Assembly: GCA_023457495.1 (NCBI GenBank) | Contig: JAEWLQ010000079.1 | Coordinates: forward strand, 1 to 64,000 | Direction: 5' to 3' | DNA length: 64,000 nt | DNA from: Pseudomonadota bacterium | GTDB lineage: Bacteria > Pseudomonadota > Gammaproteobacteria > Steroidobacterales > Steroidobacteraceae | The notes under the pieces: generated by a model | Seen by the model: the letters and a program-made list of their open reading frames with translations, nothing else | Told to the model about the DNA's origin: nothing | Database searches by the model: none | Shown here: positions 62,608 through 64,000 of the stretch, in pieces | Layout of the letters: the number at the start of each line of letters is the position of its first letter | Numbering within the stretch: the stretch's first letter is position 1 | Program-made: the position numbers and the translations under genes

Positions 62608-64000
62608 ATGCAGTCCGTCCGGTTGATCCTCGTTGAAGACATGCCGATGGAGGCCGAGATTGCGGTCCGCCACCTCGAGGCGGGCGGTTTCTCGTGCCAG
62701 TGGTCGCGCGTGGATTCCGAGGCGGGGCTCAAGGAAGCCCTCGAGGCGGGCCGGCCTGACTTGATCCTGTCGGATTTCACGCTGCCCGGATTCGACGGCC
62801 TCACCGCGCTGGAGATGGCGCAGGCCAAGATGCCGGACGTCCCGTTCATCTTCCTCTCCGGCACCATCGGCGAAGAACGCGCAATCGACGCATTGCAGCG
62901 CGGCGCGGTCGACTACGTGCTCAAGACCAATCTCGAGCGGCTCGCACCCGCCGTCCGGCGCGCGCTCAGCGAGGCCCAGTCGCACCGCCAGCAACGCGCC
63001 CTCGAGGAGCAGCTGCGCGACATCGTGGCGACCTCGCAGGACTGGATCTGGGAGCACGATCGCGAGGGACGCTTCACGTTCTGCAGCGAATCGGTGCGCC
63101 AGATCCTGGGTTATCACCCCGCGGACCTCCTGGGCACGAACGCCTCGCAATTCGTGCACCCCGAGGATCTCGCGGCGCTCGACTTCGCGATGCACACGCT
63201 CGGGCCCAACCAGCGCACCGCGAGCAACCTGCAGGCGCGCTGGCGGCATCGCAACGGCAGCTATCGCTGGCTCGAGCGGAACATGCTCGCACTGCTCGAT
63301 GAATCGGGACACGTGAGCGGCTATCGCGGCAGCGAACGCGACTTCACGGAGCGGCGCCGCCAGGAAAAACACATCAGCCGTCTCACGCGCGTGCTCAAGA
63401 TGCTTTCGGGCGTGAACAGCGCGATGGTGCGCATCCGCCAGCGCAGCGAGATCCTGGTCGAGGCCTGCCGGCTGGCGACCACCGCGGGTGGTTATGCGAG
63501 CGCGATGGTCGCGCTGATCGAGCCCGGCACGCACAGCGCGCGACCGGCCGCCTGGTCGGGCAGCATCGACAACCAGACCGCGCAGCAGATGACGTTCAGC
63601 ATCGCCGAGCAGGCGAAGGACGACACGAGCGTGATCGGCCGTGTGCTACGCACCGCCGCGCCGCTCATCTGCAACGACCTGCACAGCCTCGAAATGCCGC
63701 TCGCGGCACGCGCGCCGCTGCTGGACTCCGGTTTCCGCAGCGTGGTCGCCTATCCACTCATCGTCGACGGCACGCCGGTCGGCGCGCTGATGCTGACCTC
63801 GTTCGACGTCGGCGCGGTGGGCGACGAGGAATCGCGCATGCTGCGCGAGCTGGTCGCCAATCTCTCGTTCGCGCTGCAGTACCTGCACAAGGAAGACGAG
63901 GTCCGTTTCCTCTCGTACTTCGATCCGCTCACGGGTCTCGCGAAGCGCGGCCTGTTCTGCGAGCGGCTGGTGCGTTCGCTCGAGCCGCGCATCGGCCGGC
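62608..64000 (+). CDS. response regulator-PAS-GAF-GGDEF protein, cut by the window end
   Basis: About 464 residues are seen. Receiver domain at about residues 5-125 (RLILVEDMPMEAEIAVRHLE, phospho-acceptor in LILSDFTLPGFDG), PAS at about 135-250 (DWIWEHDREGRFTFCSESVR then ILGYHPADLLG), GAF at about 265-425 and the opening of a GGDEF domain (VRFLSYFDPLTGLAKRGLFC). It probably continues as a diguanylate cyclase, possibly with an EAL domain. No membrane segment. It likely pairs with the divergent receiver-kinase protein as a c-di-GMP output. Confidence 0.87.
   Translation, partial: MQSVRLILVEDMPMEAEIAVRHLEAGGFSCQWSRVDSEAGLKEALEAGRPDLILSDFTLPGFDGLTALEMAQAKMPDVPFIFLSGTIGEERAIDALQRGAVDYVLKTNLERLAPAVRRALSEAQSHRQQRALEEQLRDIVATSQDWIWEHDREGRFTFCSESVRQILGYHPADLLGTNASQFVHPEDLAALDFAMHTLGPNQRTASNLQARWRHRNGSYRWLERNMLALLDESGHVSGYRGSERDFTERRRQEKHISRLTRVLKMLSGVNSAMVRIRQRSEILVEACRLATTAGGYASAMVALIEPGTHSARPAAWSGSIDNQTAQQMTFSIAEQAKDDTSVIGRVLRTAAPLICNDLHSLEMPLAARAPLLDSGFRSVVAYPLIVDGTPVGALMLTSFDVGAVGDEESRMLRELVANLSFALQYLHKEDEVRFLSYFDPLTGLAKRGLFCERLVRSLEPRIGR

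Overview
The window is GC-rich chromosomal DNA from a Gram-negative bacterium, most likely a gammaproteobacterium of the Xanthomonadales/Nevskiales/Steroidobacteraceae type. This is inferred from the thrS-infC-rpmI-rplT-pheS-pheT-ihfA-merR block followed by a tRNA-Pro, an outer-membrane TamA/TamB pair, and a secreted GlyGly-CTERM-like protein. It also fits the pairing of an ECF sigma factor with a Ser/Thr kinase-TPR protein. No phage, plasmid or CRISPR locus is visible. Genes are dense and start choices mostly rest on Shine-Dalgarno sites and 1-4 bp stop/start overlaps.

Layout. 1-5.4 kb: a membrane-anchored protein running off the left edge, a GNAT acetyltransferase, a DUF1993/CehA-like/SRAP gene run, the first DGPF (YCII) gene and a small conserved-looking gene. 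5.4-7.8 kb: a decayed accessory patch (transposase remnant, tRNA T-arm-like palindrome, tiny ORFs), a secreted HExxH peptidase and tRNA-Asn. 7.8-10.5 kb: a second DGPF gene, an NTF2-like lipoprotein and a hipBA toxin-antitoxin operon with palindromic operators. 10.5-19.7 kb: a regulatory locus with a Ser/Thr kinase-TPR protein, an ECF sigma factor and four exported proteins. Every exported-protein gene of this locus has the same bipartite promoter. 19.7-27 kb: a DUF2784 protein, a PAS histidine kinase, a DsbA-like protein, a cupin, an epoxide hydrolase-msrB-msrA operon, and an aspartate aminotransferase with an AI-2E-family permease. 27-39 kb: a large ELWRTDGT-repeat surface protein, uvrB, tRNA-Val with a one-gene island bounded by a copy of the tRNA 3' end, a 28-residue membrane peptide, and tamA-tamB. 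39-48.9 kb: two ferritin-like proteins, a three-gene membrane/SDR operon, and an NHEJ operon (oxidoreductase-ku-ligD). 49-59 kb: the translation/IHF operon, a 39-bp perfect inverted repeat, a sodium symporter, a methyltransferase-like protein and tRNA-Pro. 59-64 kb: a ribbon-helix-helix remnant, a TonB-domain lipoprotein, a conserved unknown with an attenuator-like leader, and two divergent multidomain signalling proteins.

The most interesting structure is regulatory. Four promoters around the ECF sigma gene share TGAGCCGG-N15-CGCGT with invariant spacing. They define a local sigma/kinase regulon of exported proteins of unknown function, and the kinase itself may be read from one of them. A different motif, TGTCGA-N16-TCGGCC, sits upstream of both DGPF genes and resembles the promoter I recall for ECF42 sigma factors. 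Other points for a second look are the tRNA-Val single-gene island and the attenuator-like leader at 60.6-60.75 kb.
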